Assembly: GCA_009760855.2 (NCBI GenBank) | Contig: WPIO01000040.1 | Coordinates: forward strand, 3,345,001 to 3,409,000 | Length of the DNA: 64,000 nt | Direction: 5' to 3' | DNA from: Cristatella mucedo | Taxonomy: Eukaryota > Bryozoa > Phylactolaemata > Cristatellidae | In this document: piece after piece, positions 21,201 through 32,131 of the stretch | How the letters are laid out: the number at the start of each line of letters is the position of its first letter | Position numbering within the stretch: the stretch's first letter is position 1 | Position numbers and translations under genes: made by a program | Notes under the pieces: generated by a model | What the model saw: the letters and a program-made list of their open reading frames with translations, nothing else | What the model was told of the DNA's origin: nothing | Databases searched by the model: none

Positions 21201-24200
21201 ATCGTGCCAATCGCGTTCGTCTTGATCGTCTTGATGGGATTGTACATGTAGTTGGGCGGTGAGGCCGGCGAGGCGAGATGGTAGATCTGGTCGACTGAAA
21301 CGCAGGCGTCAACACAGAACACTAAAACCCGAAACCAAGTTACAAAAAAAGACCGAGAGACAGAGAAACAAACTAGTGACGCCACCAAACACCGGATAAT
21401 CTGACCGCTAATTCGCACACACTCTGAGGGACAGGGTGCCATTCCTGCCTCCTCAAGAAACTAAGTGTGTCTGTCTCTTTGTCGTCTTTCTCTGTCTGTG
21501 TGTGTGTGTGTGTCTCTCTCTCTTTCTCTCTCTCCCTGTTTCTCAGTCTTTCTCTGTCTCGGTCTCCTACCTTCGCTAGCAGTTTTGAGCCAGTGCACGA
21601 CGGCGTACCACTCGCTTGCATTATTTACAGCAGTTCGGGGGGGGGGGGACATCGAGATGGCTGCTACCTTCGATGTACAACGGGTTGACCACGTCGTGGT
21701 TGATGAGCTCAAAGTTCTCGTGACCGAGCCAATGCTCGACGTTCCTCTTTCGGCCGGTGAAGAAGTTGTCCACGACCGTGACCTCGTGACCTTCAAGCAT
21801 GAGATAGTCCACCAGGTGGGAGCCGACGAATCCGGCGCCGCCTGTCACCTGCACGTGACCGTACACATGCAGCATCCGTGTGAGAGCTGAAAGCCTCAGT
21901 CTGGAGCACACTGCGCTCGAAAGTGCGTCGAATATTGCTCGTGCCTGCTCCGAAGGAGCCGAAACCCCCAGCAATAAATAAATAAGTAACTAATTATAAA
22001 ATAATCAATAAATGAGCTGTTCTTTCACAACACTCTGTGAAAGAGCAGCTCTCGGCAGAACTGTGATTCCGGCTGGACGTAGAGTGACGCTAGGCTATTT
22101 ACAGCAACTGACGGCCAACGTTGCACAACACCAACGTGCACACGCACACACATTGTCTAATGCAAAGCCAGCGAGACCGGCAAGTAGGAGGGAAGCTCAC
22201 AGCTGTGCTGCTGCCGACCGTCTATCGCTGGACGTGCAGCTGAAATAGGCTGAAATTTTGCTTACAGAGCTCTCTTGAAAATGCCAGTGGGGAGGAGAGG
22301 CGAATCGCAGAGAAAGTGAGGTCGGTCACTACAGCTGGCAGCCAGGCGAAAGCGAAAGGTCGAAATGGTGGCCGGAGTACGCGGCCCGAGGAACGGGCGA
22401 TTCAAATTGGCCGCTTCAAGCCGGTGAAGCAAGAGAACGACGGGACATGAAAGCATTTCAGTGAAAAGATTTTAAAGTCGCTGCGCTGCTTGTCGGGGGG
22501 GGGGGGGGCAAAGGTCAGAAAGAAGTGGCTGCTGGCGAGCAGCAGCTACATTCGCGACAGACGGCAGCCCCGCTCACAGGCAGGCAGCTTCTGCCTGCTA
22601 GCAGCAGAATCACGTGAGAGTAACTCGAGTCGATGAAACGATCGATCGAAATCGATGAAACGAGTCGGAACGAGGCAGCACGGCGACGAGCGATTACAGC
22701 ACAGCTGGCCGACATCTTGCGGCACCCGACGAATTCGTCCGAACGGCAGCTGTAGCCAACCAGTTGCGGCGACAGGCGGGCGGGGCGGAAAGGAGTTCTA
22801 CTAACAGAGAGCCACGGCTTCAGCACACATACCAGAATTCGTTTTCTCTGCTTGTAATTCTTGAATCCCACCTGAGGGTACGTCTTCTGCGAGGACAGGC
22901 TCCTACAACGAACGGCGGCACGACAGTGCGGGTCGCAAGACGGATATCAGACCACGGGCAGCGGCTGGATTTTTGGCCCCAAAAATCCAGCCGCTGCTCG
23001 TGGCTCGGGCTTCGGAAGCGCAGCATCGGCGTGTGGGCATCCAAGCTCGAGGAGTGAGACGGAGAACAACATGCATCGCAGCTAGGAGGGAGACCGCATG
23101 GCAGACAGCGTGTGTGACCATGTGGCCTGGGGTGGCGAGACAGGAAGCTTCACCAGAGGATGAGAACAAGTGGCAGAGTTTCAAACGCGGCGCGTACAGC
23201 GAGAAACGACTTTGCTCCAGACGACTTTCACAAAGCGAACGACCGATCGGCTTTTCCAATCACGGCTTCTTGGATCGAGGCGATCTGATAAGATCTGGCG
23301 CGCGCAAACGTCCGCTCTCTGGCCAGATCTTCGGCAGCACCAGCCAGCGAAGCAGCCAGCAGCAGTGTGCCCTACTAGCTGCCATTAATCACAGCTCTCC
23401 TAGAAAGATCATCAATCTCTTCTAGGATGGGAGGTGGTGCTCCTTGAAGTGGCTCAGCCAGCACCCCCGGGGACCTTGCACCCCTTTCCCCGGGGACCTT
23501 GCACCCCTTTCCCGGGAGGGAGGGTCGTGAACCGGCACCCGAGCCACGCTCGAGTGCTCTTGCCCGATGCTGCTTCAGCAGCCGATGAGCAGCAGTTGCC
23601 CAGTCTCCAGGAAAGTAAAAGTCGCGACCACGGCAAAGAGGCCATGGGCTTCTGGGTCGCTTGTCCGAGGCCAAGCAGCCGGCTGCCGCCACAGGTCGAT
23701 GCTGCTGCAGATCGATGACTGCCGGAAGGGGCAGTGGGGTAGAAGGCGATCGGGAAGGGCAGAAGGTGCCGAGCATGAGCTGCTGCCGCTCGAGTGTGTG
23801 TCATCGATGACCAGCAACGACCGGATCTGCCTCCGCAAAGCCGCACCACTCACTGGGGCACTCGAACCGGGGACTGCGCCCCGGCGTCGACCTTGAGGCG
23901 AATGTTGCGCAGCTCCTCGTCGGCGTCCTTCTTGGACTGCCTCAGCTCGTCGACCCTGCAACATTGGCATCAGCATCGGGAGGAGAGAGAGTGTCAATCT
24001 TAGCTGCGCTCAGCGAGCTCACCAGCGGACAGTGCAATCGCGAGCGAGCATGGCTCGGAGTGCGCCGGTGCACATTTACGCACGCACAGGCATCTGGCAG
24101 CAGGCGGCTAGCAGAGGCGCCTGCGGCTTGCCACTCACGTCGACTGCAGGGCGGCGATCTGGCTTCGCAGCAGTGCGATCTCCGAGTGCACTGGCGACGA

Positions 24201-27200
24201 GTCGGCGTCTGCTGCTACTGCTGCCCCCGCCTCCCTCTCGCCTGCTTTCTTGTCCACATCCACCCTGCAGAGCGAGCGAGGCTAGCGACGCGCTCGCTCG
24301 GCACCGCCGCCGCTTGCCACAAGAGCAAGACGGCTTCCAACCGAGCTGCACACCCGCGACACCGACCCCTGCGACCGTCCTCTAGGCGTTGCATGACGGC
24401 AGCAGCAGCAGTAGGGGGGGGGGCGCGAGGCCGCTGCTGGCACCTTGCCTGGCGAGCCAGGCAGATCGCCCCCGCAGTGGCCGACCTGAGGCCGCTAAGC
24501 ACGGTCAACCTCTGGTGCAGCGGCCTCGGCGAACACGGCGCGCGAATCACTCACCGATCCACGGGTCTGGTGCCGGACGACGACACGCTGACCATCACTG
24601 AAACGCGCCGGGCGCCCGAGCGACGGATGTGGCTGCCGCCAGGTGGCGCTTCATTTGGGAGGGGAGAGCGGGCAAGTAAGTCAAGAGGCAGGCAGCAGCC
24701 AGAAGAAGAGGGCGTGCCAGGGCTTTGCCGCCAACGTTCCGCATTGCCGCCTGCCGCGCCCCCCCCCCCCCCCCGTCGCCTCAAATGCCGATGAGCTGTT
24801 CGAAAAACATGGCCGGCGCCACGACGAACAAGTTCTTGCTGCAGCTTCGCAAGTGTTCGAGTGGGAGAAGAGGCCACAAGCGAGCTGGCACACCGTTCGT
24901 CCGGGATACTGCTGCAGACGCATTTGCGGGGGCCCCGTTTCGCGACAGGTCGCTTTACAGATGGTCAAGTTGATCCCTTCCAACGGCGGCTTATCGCCGA
25001 CTTTGAAACGAGAAAAAGCCATTGGGACTACGCCCAGGAGTCTTCCTGCATCGACCAAGACCGACTTCCATCGCGAGTTACCAGCGTTCACAGCACAAAG
25101 GCTGAGCATCGCGGGCCTTTATGTAATTGTAATTGTTTATAATTGTTTACAATTGTCTCGCGCATCTCGAGTGGCGGCGTGTGACGTCACGAGTAGACGT
25201 ATGATGCTTATTTTCTGATTGCTTATGTCTGTCAGGTCACCGGAATGGCTGGGCTGAACGAGTCAGCTACCAGAAAACCAGATAACACCAGAACTCTGCA
25301 TTCACGCTTAAATGCAAACTTCAATGCACTTTGCAAACGATAAATCCACAGACTTGGTGCAATCACGTCACGTCGGTGCAAAGCAAACTATGCTTGCTTC
25401 CGAATAGCAATGCTTCCAAAACCTACCTCGCTCTTTCGGTTGTCCACTTTTCACATCATGCTCGGGAACAGCGAGTGAGCTTTTACGACAACGAGTTCTA
25501 AACAGCATGTTAAACTTGTGATTCGCGACATGGCAAAGGCGTGATAAAGGGAGGGTTCTTATTGACGCGTCGAAGATGGACTGCAGGTAGGTATTGACTA
25601 ATGGCACATCGCCCCTTATGCTAAGCAGATCCTGTTTTGAGTGCCATATCGAGGTCACAGTGGAGATGTCAGAGGAATACGCGAAGGTATTACGAATAAT
25701 TAGTCAGGTAAAGGCCCCTATTTCGCTTGGAGTCGCCTAAGGCTCTCTAGTGCAGGAGGAAGTCGATGCTTCCAAAGACTAACGATGCTTTCAAAACCTA
25801 GGGCTTCTTCTGTAGTCCGACCGTTGCTACCTGAAAACCGGTTCTGAGTGCGGGGCTTTCTCACCCTTCCACCTCCCCCCCCCCCGTCGTCGAGTCGTAA
25901 AAAAGCCGCTCACACGCGATAGTCACACACCCACGGACTCACAAAAACACAGCAAGGCGGCTCTGCCTGTGCACGAACTGCACTACAAGGCCATGTAGTG
26001 CAGTCTCGCTTTACATTATCAGAGCTCAACAGAGCAGCCCTCTCAGCTCTCGGTGGCTGTAACTTGAGCTGGTGATAACATTGATACTCAGCACAGACAG
26101 CAGCAACTGATCCTCTCTACGACTCGAGGCTGCACCTTATTGCTGCTACAGGCTATTTATATGACTGGGTTCCCGATGAGAGCTGAAACCAGTTCAAGAC
26201 ACTGATTGCAGCCGATGAACAAAGAACACAAAAGATGGAATTTAGGCAGCATATCGCTCTGCAAAACACAAGACCAGATGGCAACAGAAACAGGAACCGG
26301 TGACCCAGAAGCTGTGGGCAGGACTACCAAATAGGAGGAGGGGGCAACCCCCACGTGGCAATACTATAGGCAGGTGTGGTATAGCTGATCTCGGCTGTTG
26401 GTGTTGCTAACATGTAGCTAGCTCAAGAAACTACAAGCTCTTGCGGATTATTGTTTTTACGTTGTTTTTTTCAAGTCTGCTTTGACTGTGCCAATTGCCC
26501 CTCCCCCAGCCCATGGCCTCATCGGCCATTAGGTCCTCAGGGGGATCAGGCACTCGGATACTCAGCAAATTGATAACTTTGTAGTGACGTTTTTAAAATG
26601 GCGGACCTATAAAAAACCCGTGCTCACGTCTCTGCCAGACTGCCCCCGGCCTCAGCTCCTGCCCCCAGGCCCGATTCAGGGGAAGCCCAGGTCACTGCCA
26701 TTGCTGCTGCTGCTTCAGCCGCCTCCGCCGTCTATGCCTTCACCTTTGCCACCTCTGCTGCTGCCACATCCGATGCTGCCACCTCCGATGCTGCCACACT
26801 CGATGCTGCAACCTCCACCGGTGCCACCTCCGATGCTGCCACCTCCGCTGCTGCTGCCACATCCGATGCTGCCACATCCGATGCTGCCACATCCGATGCT
26901 GCCACATCCGATGCTGCCACCTCCACTGCTGCAACCTCCGATGGTGCCACACCAGATGCTGCCACCTCCGATGCAGCCACATCAGATGCTGCCACCTCTG
27001 ATGCTGCAAACTCCACTGCTGCAACCTCCACTGCTGCCACACTCGATGCTGCCACACTCGATGCTGCCACCTCCGATGCTGCCACATCTGATACTGCCAC
27101 CTCCCCTACGACCGTGCTAAACTCAATGGCACAAGGCCATGTAATCGCTAAGAGAGATTTGTAGTTTTAGTAGCCATGCAGCCATGAACTTTACAGTGGT

Positions 27201-28724
27201 CATGAACTTTACCAGAAAGCAAGTGTCTGTACGAGCAGTAAGTAAGGAATGCACATAAGTAACTCCGACCTGCGCACCGGACACGATGGGTCAAGGTGCC
27301 CCCCCCGTGGGTGAGATCACCTGGTCGCGCTGTCACATAGGCTTTGCCGCCGACGTCGTCATCAACATCGTCGACACATCTTCGAAGCTTAAGGCCTGCT
27401 ACGAGGCAGCTGAGACAAGCGATCGACCGACAGAGGCGATCTGTCAGTGGTCGGCAGAGCGTAGGAGGGCGGTGAGAGCAGGAGGCGGCGATCGTCAAAT
27501 GGTGGTCGAAAAAGCTGCGGTCGGTTGGAGTGGGATGCATGGCTCATGCTCAGCAAGCACTGCGCAGTCAGCAACTTTCCACGGAGGCGGGAGGGGGGAG
27601 TGGGCGGGCCAGGGTCACAGACAGGTCAATGGCCGCACAGACAGGTGGCCAGCAGGCTCGGCCATACAGCCCAGAGAGCCAGCCACACGACCAGATGTCC
27701 TCCGTGATGGACGAGAGGCATCGCGAAACTGACCTTGACGAGGAGGCTGACCTCAAGCGGTGGCACATGGCGGCATATGAGTTCGGCACCGAGCGGCAGC
27801 AGGAGTGCTGCAGATGGAGGCAGGTGCACACGCACTGGAAGGCAGGGCCGGTGGCGTGACTTTCGCTGCTGGCTGCTGCGCGCACTGCACTTGCCTGGTC
27901 CACTCACGCACGCGAACACAGCACGCTCACAACCAGCACTCACAGACACTGCGTCGCGGTTGACCGACGGCGGTCGGCTCATTCTGCTGGGTGCAAGAAT
28001 CGCCTACGTGGCGGACCCAGCCGGGCATATGAGGCAGCGGCTGCCTGCACGAAACTGGCTCGAACGGCCGGCATAGCAGCTCGTTGGAGCAGATTAGGCT
28101 GCCGAGCGGAACGGACGAGCCACGACCTCGTGGGTGGAGGGCTGCTCCGCAGGATAAGGGAGGGAGGACGCTACGCCAGCCTTGCTCGCGCGCGCCGGCC
28201 CCGGACTAAGTATATGCAGGGGTGCACCGCACGCTAGCCAAGATTCTAGCCAAGATAATACGCGGGCCCAGCACCACCGGCGTCGTGGGACGGCGGCCGG
28301 TAGTGACGCAGAGCTCGGCGGCCGCTCGCAAAAGCGGCAGCGGCGCCGCGGCTTTTACGCTTGCGCCGCCGACGGCGACGCAGAGCGCCGCCGCTAGGCA
28401 GCCTACGCGGCGGCGGCGGCGGACAGTGGAAGACGGGGTGGGGGGGCTGAGCGCACCGCGACGGCTGAGTTGGCGGAAAGTGGCGCTGCGAGGCCGTCGC
28501 AGAGTGCGGCGGCCCGAACTCTCCGTCCGCCTTGACGAGTTGGCGTCATGCAACGTCACCGTCGCCACGCTGCCGCAAGCGACGCCGAACTCGCTCGCGC
28601 GCTTCCGGTCGCTGACGACGACGGTCGCGGCTGGCCGTCCGGTCGACTTACCCAGAATGACGATAAATGCGGCGGCGGCCGAGGCGACGGCTAGCGGCTT
28701 CGCTCTCCACGTCATCTTCGTCAT
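18258..28724 (-). CDS. UXS1: UDP-glucuronate decarboxylase (UDP-xylose synthase), 13 exons, apparently complete
   Basis: Golgi/ER type II enzyme converting UDP-glucuronate to UDP-xylose, the donor that starts glycosaminoglycan chains. Exons, high to low: 28724-28652, 24597-24555, 24264-24139, 23955-23854, 22902-22833, 21848-21668, 21294-21190, 20808-20749, 20090-19969, 19327-19208, 18902-18740, 18589-18486, 18356-18258. Every junction is in phase, giving 455 residues and a TAG stop; human UXS1 is 420. A short cytosolic MTKMTWRAK is followed by a membrane anchor at about 11-32, split by intron 1. A coiled-coil-like stem runs to about 115. Then come [15 protein letters not shown] at 140-149 (NAD-binding), TSEVYGD at 248-254 and the catalytic YDEAK at 277-281. 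[10 protein letters not shown] lies near the end. The C-terminus (LQPVIFIR) differs from vertebrates. Introns 7 and 9 have GC donors. The start was chosen because the anchor follows at once and its phase-1 end joins exon 2 perfectly. Confidence 0.94.
20492..20512. repeat. (CT)n microsatellite in UXS1 intron 8
   Basis: Short pure CT run. Confidence 0.85.
22958..22997. repeat. Perfect 17-bp palindrome in UXS1 intron 4
   Basis: Arms 22958-22974 and 22981-22997 (GCAGCGGCTGGATTTTT and its complement) around GGCCCC. It lies about 55 bp upstream of exon 5 on the transcribed strand, between branch region and distal intron. Confidence 0.9.
23464..23511. repeat. Two tandem 24-bp units in UXS1 intron 4
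   Basis: CCCCGGGGACCTTGCACCCC followed by TTTC, repeated twice nearly exactly. Confidence 0.8.
26735..27095. repeat. 15-bp minisatellite in UXS1 intron 1
   Basis: About 23 units of a 15-bp consensus like ATGCTGCCACATCCG, varying mainly at the fifth codon. It is open in all frames: MLPHP or AATSD on the plus strand, and SDVAA or HRMWQ on the minus strand. The 178-codon plus frame and the 122-codon minus frame across it are products of the repeat, not evidence of a gene. Confidence 0.9.
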
Positions 28725-29070
28725 GGCTAGCGGACGGCGCGGCTAAGCTGTCGCGCCGAGCGGCCGCAACGGCTCGTCCAGCACCGAGTGACGGCGGCGG
28801 CCTGACCGACGCAGTACGTCTGCAAACCGCGGCTGGAAGATGGAAGTACGGTCGGCCTTCGCGCGTCCAATCAGGTGGAGGTTTCAATGCAGGACTCGCT
28901 GTAAGGGCGGATCCGTTTGGGTCCGGTGCCAGTGGCCGGCTGGCACTGACTTTCTCACGCTCGGCTGGTTGAGCGGCGCGCGGCGTTCGTGCATCGCGAG
29001 AGGTCAGTGACGTAGGGAGCTTAGTCGATTAGCCTGCGGAAATGCGCTCCGCGCGCGCGCGCGCCAACGT
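28200..29070 (-). promoter_or_regulatory. CpG-rich promoter region of UXS1
   Basis: Very CpG-rich DNA surrounds the UXS1 start codon (28724) and extends into intron 1. A CCAAT motif lies at 28867-28871, about 145 bp upstream of the ATG. No TATA box is seen near it. The GCGCGCGC run at 29053-29062 marks the upstream edge. Confidence 0.5.
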
Positions 29071-29532
29071 GTGCAACTAGTACAACGTGTACAACAGCGA
29101 AGATAGTATCGTACGCCTTAATCCCACTCGACGAGTGTCCGCCGAGTTCGTGTCGATTAAGCACTGTGAATGTGCACTATAAAGTTTCGTTAAGTGCAGG
29201 CAGGCCTTGTCGCGCCTACCGGAAAATCCCGGCTCTGCCAGTGCCAGGGTCTTGCTCTCCTGGGTCCCAGAATTGCTCGCCAAACAACAGCTCCCCGTAC
29301 GATGTGGGTGCGGTCGTAACTGCGCCGCGGGCTGAGCGAACTGGCCGGCGCGAGCAGACGAATAATTCTTTACAAGCCTCCGTAAAAAATATATTATAAA
29401 ACACTATGTAGTATTGTATTGTTAATAATGTATATTGGTATATATAGCTTATCGAAATATACAATGCATGTATACAATACAATATAGTACAATACATATA
29501 TGAAATATACAATAGTATATATGTGCCGTTAG

Positions 29533-29535
<3 letters not shown>

Positions 29536-29586
<51 letters not shown>

Positions 29587-29592
29587 TATATA
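29536..29592. repeat. (AT)n microsatellite, SINE1 tail
   Basis: Pure AT run directly 3' of the SINE1 copy. Confidence 0.9.
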
Positions 29593-29715
29593 ATTAATTT
29601 GTATAGCGCACTAAGAGAACTTAATTCAGGCGCTTCACAAGTACCTCAGGTCTCGAGCCCACGACCTCGGCCAAACCTTGGTCGGGGCGAGCACCTTAAC
29701 CACAGGGCCAAGCCA
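29592..29715 (-). mobile_element. SINE1
   Basis: Antisense SINE1: tail GTATAGCGCACTAAGAGAAC, GGCGCTTCACAAGT, then tRNA-like CTCGAGCCCACGACCTC and CTTGGTCGGGGCGAGCACC. The adjacent (TA)n at 29536-29592 is its tail. Confidence 0.85.
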
Positions 29716-29785
29716 GCTTTGAAAATTGAGACAGTATTATTGTTCTAAGGCTTGCTTCTTTACGCACCGTTACGTCGCGTTTGCG

Positions 29786-29787
<2 letters not shown>

Positions 29788-29836
<49 letters not shown>
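29788..29836. repeat. (GA)n microsatellite
   Basis: Pure GA run. Confidence 0.95.
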
Positions 29837-29840
<4 letters not shown>

Positions 29841-30721
29841 CCTTTTTCTACTCCGCTCGACGAGGCGTGCGCCGCCGATGCCACCGCCTCGGCGGAAAAG
29901 CCTGAGCCCTCAAAAATGCGCGGGCTTCGCCGAGTCTCGAGCGAGCGCTGACTTATTCAGCGCTCGGGCTGCTGAGCGCTGCTCGTCGGGCGTGCCGAGC
30001 AGGCGCCCGTCCGGCGGCGGCTATAGTCTCGGACGGCGCTCCGTCGTAGTGCGAACGCGAGTTCGCGGCGCCTGCCGTCCAACTAGCGTTTAACCCGAGC
30101 CCGGCGTCTGCAGCTGCAGCAAGCGCCGCCTCGCGACCGAGCGCGCCGCGCCGAGCGGGCGGAGCGGGCTCGGCGCCTCGAAGTGCGGGCAGCGCGTGCG
30201 CGTTAAAGGGATGAGCGCTAGGATAAGTAGCTAGCGCTGTTCGCTATAAAAAAAAAAAAGAATAAATATAGGGATAAATAGCAGAGCGGCGGATCAGGAG
30301 CGCCCGCGTAACCGCGTAGCCGCCGGCGCCCGCTTTGCCTCCGGTTGTACATTCCGCGGTACGAGCGAGCCATACCTGTACAGTTAGGATCGGAGTATGG
30401 CCGACCAAGTAACTTGACAAGGCGACGCTTCCGGCGAACCTAGATCACGTTTCGCTAGCCTACGTCCGTACAAACAATCGCGGAAATTTCCCGCCTTGCC
30501 TTCAGCAACGGAGCCGGGTTTTTCAAGTAGGGGGCGAGACCGACGAGTAGTGTAAAATTGCAGCACACACTCGCAGTGGACGCTCGTTGGACGCTGATCG
30601 GACGCGCTCGTTGGACGCTCACTGGGCGCGCTTAGCGAGGACCAGCTCGGCGAGAGCGCCTTCGGCGGATGTCGCTCGTCTATGCGCATCGTCTCAGCGG
30701 ACTTGTTTTTTCTTCTCTTAG

Positions 30722-31901
30722 CTACGCGGCACTTCTAGAGCGAAATAGAAATAGCTTATTTACAGAATGCCCAAATTTAGCGTCGCGTGTCGCATCGTCC
30801 GTCGGTGCGACACACGACGACGCACCGACGGACGATGCGACGCGCGTCTCGATCTCTCGACTTTTTTGCCGCTTTTCGCCGTCTAACCAGTTTTCCTCTC
30901 AGTATTCTGGCCAATCAGCGATGCGGCAGAGCATTGCGCTGCAGAACTGGAGATCTGCAGCGAAATTGGCGGTGCATTAAGCGCATTAATACCGGCGACC
31001 GAGGGCAAGGACAAGGTCGCTTACAGAGCCGACGACGCCACCGTGCACTGTACAGCGAAATGGTTCCGCCGTCCCGAATATTCGCCGGCTCCGCAGCTCG
31101 CGCACGAAGTGCGTGCACGAAGTGCGTGGTGTGCTGATGAGAGATGGAGGAGCGACGTCTCAGTGTGTGCGGCGGCATCGGCGCTTACAGCGTCGGCTTT
31201 CAGCGTAAAGCTCCAGTGACGAAATCATTACTTAATAATCGTTGCTTACGTCATCATTGACTAATCTTAACGCTGCATCAGGAGAGCTGCCATCCGAGCG
31301 TCGACTTCGAAGGGCTCGAGACGCTTATGCGGCATCTTGGTGAGCCGCCCGAGAGCGGCTGTCGCTCTCGATCGAAATCGATTCGTCACGATCGTCCTCT
31401 GCAGGATCGATCGGGTCCTTTACGATGACTGAGTGGGTGTGCTCGCTACTCGCGATTGTCCTTTCGATTATTCCGACACGCCCGCTGCGCAGCGTTGAAG
31501 GATGCCACGTCGCTTCGATTCGGCATCTCATCGTCCGAAGAAAATGTCGGAGGCGCGCGCCGCCGCCGGTTCGTCTCTGCTAGACTTGCGACAGCGAGTC
31601 GACTTCGACGACGCCCTTTTCTAAGCGGCAGCTAAAAGGTCAATGCTCGGACTCTCTCCGAAGGCTGCCTCCGCAAGGTTTCTTTCCTCGGCTTTCCAGG
31701 ACGGTCTCTCCTGCCGCCGCCGTCACTCGTCGCGTCTCGGCAGACAACTGTGAAGACGACTGCAAATGCTTCGGCGGCGGCCGCTCGCTGCTGCACGAAA
31801 CTCGCGATCCTCGCAACGGCGATTATCTATTATCGCCGCAGCGATTATCGCCGACGAGCCGAGCTCCGGCCTGCAGTCTGGAGAAAGCATATTGTCACTG
31901 A
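30722..31901 (+). CDS. Possible compact unidentified gene, 5 predicted exons
   Basis: Five phase-compatible exons can be drawn: 30722-30804, 30903-31204, 31282-31339, 31493-31568 and 31700-31901 (TGA at 31899). The first two acceptors are strong: a long pyrimidine run before CTTAG, and CTAAC plus TTTTCCTCTCAG. Peptide samples are YAALLERNRNSLFTECPNLA, SEIGGALSALIPATEGKDK, HPSVDFEGLETLMRHL, TSLRFGISSSEENVGG and SADNCEDDCKCFGGG. Third positions are moderately GC-rich. No initiator exon and no familiar domain were found. A perfect 21-bp palindrome covers the first donor, and a CCAAT-like motif at about 30910 could instead mean that this is promoter DNA. The alternative is a chance open frame in CpG-rich sequence. 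Confidence is therefore low, but the phase chain is notable. Confidence 0.3.
30789..30841. repeat. Perfect 21-bp palindrome
   Basis: Arms 30789-30809 and 30821-30841 (GTCGCATCGTCCGTCGGTGC plus one base) with an 11-nt loop. It overlaps the predicted donor at 30805. Confidence 0.9.
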
Positions 31902-32062
31902 CTGCCTGCCCCGTAGAGCAGGCGAATTCCCACTCGGAGGCGAAAATCTCGAATCCGGGTTTGGCCGGATCCTGCTCAGTCCTGCTCAACCATCCTCGAA
32001 CAAAAGGCGCCAGGTCGTTTCGCCCTTATCGAAATGAGTTCGCGGCGCGTCAAGAGGCGACG

Positions 32063-32131
32063 GCTCCCAGGACTCCAGGATCCTAGCTCCTAGGACTCCA
32101 GGATCCTCGCTCCCAGGGCTCCAGGATCCTA
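32063..32131. repeat. Three tandem 23-bp units
   Basis: Units at 32063, 32086 and 32109 share GCTCC, AGG, CTCCAGGATCCT. Confidence 0.85.

Larger units (their letters stand above)
29071..30721. other. GC-rich and AT-rich intergenic DNA with a SINE
   Basis: 29390-29600 is AT-rich with a pure (TA) run. 29840-30370 is strongly CpG-rich and could be a promoter for the possible gene at 30722. An ATG in good context at 29878 opens 72 codons (MPPPRRKSLSPQ...) without a familiar motif or obvious donor. Confidence 0.4.

Noticed and set aside
23964-24794. 276-codon plus-strand frame
   Set aside because: It lies antisense to UXS1 exons 2-4, whose minus-strand phases and coiled-coil content are far better supported.
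26584-27120. 178-codon Pro/Leu/Met-rich plus-strand protein
   Set aside because: It is the 15-bp minisatellite; both strands are equally open.
27352-27468. Plus-strand exon-like frame [21 protein letters not shown]
   Set aside because: It has an acceptor-like CACATAG and a GTGAGA donor, but sits alone inside UXS1 intron 1 with no partner exon; left as a curiosity.
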